A stretch of DNA of 64,000 nucleotides, from contig CP054675.1 of assembly GCA_013348845.1 (NCBI GenBank), positions 1,311,501 to 1,375,500 of the forward strand, in the 5' to 3' direction. This document shows, piece by piece, positions 61,549 to 64,000 of this stretch (positions are counted from its first letter, which is position 1; every line of letters starts with the position of its first letter). The DNA comes from Candidatus Tepidiaquacella proteinivora (GTDB lineage Bacteria > Bacteroidota > Ignavibacteria > Tepidaquicellales > Tepidaquicellaceae). The position numbers were made by a program, and so were the translations under genes. A model generated the notes under the pieces. The model was not told where the DNA came from and did not search any database. It worked only from the letters and a program-made list of their open reading frames with translations.

Positions 61549-64000
61549 TCATTCTCCTTTTGTAACCAGATACTCAGAAAGTATTACTTCTCGTGGACCT
61601 GAAGGCTGTCCTGGCAATTCAGATATTGGTGCTGTAAAAAATGATTCTGGAATGGAACTCCTTATTATTCCATATATCTTCAGATGACTATTTTCTTTTC
61701 CAAGTTTTTTTATAATATTTTTTGATGTTTGTTTAGGCAAAGTTCCTTCTTCAAGGAGATTTAAAACCTTTCTCAGGTAGTCCTCGTCATCTTCAGTAAA
61801 GCCCTTCATTTTTAATATTGCCTTTATTATATTTAATAATCTTGCGTCACTACTTTTACCGCCTTTAGTCTTAACTTCCTGAATATCTTCAATTAATGAT
61901 AATTTAAAAGCATTTTTGTTCTTGTCTAAAAAATCGTAATATTTTTTGCCTATTTTTTCTCGCTTAGTGTTTTTATCTGCTTTCAATATTTCTACAGTTT
62001 GAAAGAAGTCAAGTTCTTTTGTCTCTTCTTCATTACTGATAAACATTTTTCTTAATTTACCTTTTCTGAAAAAGGTAATACAAGCATCCTGCTGGTGGTC
62101 ATTATATCTCAACCAGGATGGTTGAGTTACTTTGGCGCTTCTTGCTTTTTTAGGTAGGTGTTTTATTTTCTCAAATAAATTCGGTGCACTGTCTCTTATA
62201 TTTCTAATTTCAGAAAGATATTTAAGTTCTGACTCTTCTTGCTCTTCTCCTTCAATGACTTCTTTAGAATTCAACCTCTTAAAAAGCTCAAATGATGAAA
62301 CTTCTTCGCCATCAGTTAAATAAGCTGCATCTTCTCCAAGGATATCGTGAAAAGCCTGCAACTTTCCAATAGCCGCTTCTTCTAACTTTATTTCTTCATT
62401 GGATTGAACTGTTGGGAAAAAATTGTAAATAAAAATCTTGTCAAACTTTGTATCTACTCTGTTTATACGACCTACCCTCTGAATTATACGAATAGGATTC
62501 CATGGAATATCATAATTGATAACCACATTAGAGCGATGCAGATTAACTCCTTCGGAAAGGATATCAGTAGTAATTAATATTTTTATATCATCTTTAGGGG
62601 TTTTGCTCTTGGGGTCAAAGTTTTCTACTATCTTTTCTCTGACAGGAGCACCTGATTTGCTGGAATATGATATGACAGCGTCGTCATATATACTCTTTAA
62701 GTTCTGTTCAAGGTATTCTGCGGTTTCCATTGACTCGGTAAAAACGATTATTTTGTTTTCTTTCAATATTTTTTCTGAAGATAATTTGTGTTTAAATTCC
62801 TCAATTTTAGGGTCTGTGGTTATGTCCTTCCAGAGCGTTTTGATTTCTTTAAGTATTTTTAAATCGTCTTTCAGGTCTTTAATGAATTCTGGTATAAATT
62901 CATTCGCTTTGTAATCCCGGACTTTTTCTTTTTCAACTAATTTTATTATTTCGACTATATTGTCATTCTCTAAAAGGTCAAATATTTTATTTGTATATTT
63001 TTTGCTGATATAAATAGTCCCTTTATCAAACATGCTTATAAATTGTTCGTAGGAATATATAAATCTATCCAGTGTATTTTTAAAAGCAAAGAAACTGCTT
63101 TCAAGTCGTTTAACAAGCAAAACCTTCATAAACCTTCTTAAGTTACGTTGTCCTACTTCTTCTTCAGGTTCAGGATATTTTAAATACAAGAGTGGTGTAT
63201 ATCTGGCATATTTAAAAAGTTTTATTTTGGAAATAGTTTCATTAAATATGGTATTGGTTCTTTTATCAAATTGATAATATAGTTTCTTTGGTGGTTCTAC
63301 ATCCGGGAACTTTAATCCTTTCTTTTCAAGGTCTTTAATAAAATATTCTTTTATGTCTTTTCTTGTTCTTCGCACTATCAGATATTTTAGGACATCTTCT
63401 CTTATCTTTTTTGAGTTCTCTTTGATTATTGAGATGTAAGTATTAAAGTCGGTTAACCTATCAATTTCTTTTAGCCGATTCTGTAACGAACTAAAATACT
63501 TTTCCAAATTCTTCAAATTGGGAAGGGTGCTATTCCGTCCTTTCTGAAACAATTTTATTTGACTTAATATATCCAAAGGAGTATTATTTTGAGGAGTTGC
63601 AGAAATGAGAATAACTTTTTTACCCCAACATATCTGTTTTAATTTTTCATAAGTTTGAGTTGATTCATTACGAAAACGATGTGCTTCATCTATAAAAACA
63701 TTTTTATAGTTCCTCACCTTAATTTTTTTAATTATTTCGTCTAATTTACCTAATGATTCAACAGTTGCTGGAACATGAAAATCCTGGAATGTATTTTGCC
63801 AATAATCTTTAAGGATTGGCGGACAAATAATGAGATTACGACCATCTAACTGTTGTGCCAGCAGAGCAGAAATATATGTTTTCCCAAGACCCACTACATC
63901 TGCCAGAAATACACCGCCATACTCTTCTAATTTATTCTTAGCATCACTGACAGCTTCACGTTGATATTCAAGATTCATAAAATCCTGTGGAAAATAAGTC
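61549..64000 (-). CDS. SNF2/DEAD-type helicase-related protein (partial, N-terminus outside window)
   Basis: At least 809 aa. Walker A is LADVVGLGKTYISALLAQQL, then VFIDEAHRFRN (DEAH) and LISATPQNNTPLDIL. The second RecA domain has IIVFTESMETAEYL, ITTDILSEGVNLHRS and IIQRVGRINRVDTKF. The ATG at 63976-63978 is probably not the start: upstream codons in the window read FPQDF before NLEYQREA, as in longer relatives that begin with a PLD-like domain. The gene continues past 64000. It lies 1 bp upstream of the YhcG-type gene, so helicase, YhcG and methylase form one operon. Confidence 0.85.
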   Translation of the reverse strand, partial: TYFPQDFMNLEYQREAVSDAKNKLEEYGGVFLADVVGLGKTYISALLAQQLDGRNLIICPPILKDYWQNTFQDFHVPATVESLGKLDEIIKKIKVRNYKNVFIDEAHRFRNESTQTYEKLKQICWGKKVILISATPQNNTPLDILSQIKLFQKGRNSTLPNLKNLEKYFSSLQNRLKEIDRLTDFNTYISIIKENSKKIREDVLKYLIVRRTRKDIKEYFIKDLEKKGLKFPDVEPPKKLYYQFDKRTNTIFNETISKIKLFKYARYTPLLYLKYPEPEEEVGQRNLRRFMKVLLVKRLESSFFAFKNTLDRFIYSYEQFISMFDKGTIYISKKYTNKIFDLLENDNIVEIIKLVEKEKVRDYKANEFIPEFIKDLKDDLKILKEIKTLWKDITTDPKIEEFKHKLSSEKILKENKIIVFTESMETAEYLEQNLKSIYDDAVISYSSKSGAPVREKIVENFDPKSKTPKDDIKILITTDILSEGVNLHRSNVVINYDIPWNPIRIIQRVGRINRVDTKFDKIFIYNFFPTVQSNEEIKLEEAAIGKLQAFHDILGEDAAYLTDGEEVSSFELFKRLNSKEVIEGEEQEESELKYLSEIRNIRDSAPNLFEKIKHLPKKARSAKVTQPSWLRYNDHQQDACITFFRKGKLRKMFISNEEETKELDFFQTVEILKADKNTKREKIGKKYYDFLDKNKNAFKLSLIEDIQEVKTKGGKSSDARLLNIIKAILKMKGFTEDDEDYLRKVLNLLEEGTLPKQTSKNIIKKLGKENSHLKIYGIIRSSIPESFFTAPISELPGQPSGPREVILSEYLVTKGE

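Overview
This is an AT-rich chromosomal window (roughly 70% A+T by eye). It looks like a member of the Ignavibacteria / Chlorobi-Bacteroidota lineage. The evidence is two secreted proteins ending in type IX secretion sorting domains with the NFPNPFNP-type motif, a PorX-type response regulator, TamB and LptC/OstA-like envelope genes, BshA (bacillithiol), and many TTG starts. The phylum assignment is inferred from protein style only.

Region 1 (1-34.3 kb) is mostly housekeeping. It holds a TamB tail and RNase R, ferritin, two large T9SS cargo proteins pointing at each other across two terminators, and a lipoprotein. A long plus-strand run follows: sucD, folB, folK, deoxynucleoside kinase, a GT9 transferase, Ppx/GppA and bshA. 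A minus-strand LPS block (kdsD, lptC, OstA-like) comes next, then a second plus-strand run: rlmD, porX, tsaE, tsaB, accD, panC, panD, a GlmU N-terminal-type enzyme, glmM and hutI. The block ends with a minus-strand hybrid histidine kinase, a Cache-domain lipoprotein and a split transketolase pair.

Region 2 (34.4-44.5 kb) is envelope-related. After a Wzi-like outer-membrane protein there is a compact six-gene minus-strand operon: a PqqD-type small protein, an ATP-grasp ligase, a LysA-like PLP decarboxylase, a urea-transporter/M23 peptidase fusion, a TPR plus beta-barrel protein and a TPR protein. Adjacent genes overlap or nearly touch. It looks like a dedicated peptide or small-molecule modification and envelope pathway and is one of the best candidates for an undescribed system. 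An OFA-type MFS transporter is divergent from it.

Region 3 (44.5-46 kb) is a small recombination hotspot. A 12-bp tandem repeat is followed by a degenerate tRNA-Asp, an intact tRNA-Asp, and two identical 327-bp units that each encode a GIY-YIG protein and end in a tRNA-Asp 3' fragment. A 16-bp palindrome family (TCCCGA-N4-TCGGGA) occurs four times, inside tRNA sequence. Next comes a tRNA-Gln whose complement is read as the C-terminus of a large serine recombinase.

Region 4 (46-64 kb) is an accessory island, read entirely on the minus strand and open at the right edge. It starts with the serine recombinase, followed by a cassette-like zone with attC-like hairpins, an HsdR-N-type protein and a frameshifted GNAT acetyltransferase. 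The rest is a defence block: a DUF2851-like fragment, a four-helix-bundle protein, an OLD/RecF-like ATPase, an RloC/PrrC-like anticodon nuclease with Zn-hook, a DUF3644 protein, a type IIG/Eco57I-type methylase, a frameshifted YhcG-type nuclease and a SNF2-type helicase cut by the window end. The helicase, nuclease and methylase genes are nearly contiguous and probably form one restriction-like system, with the anticodon nuclease as a second-line response.
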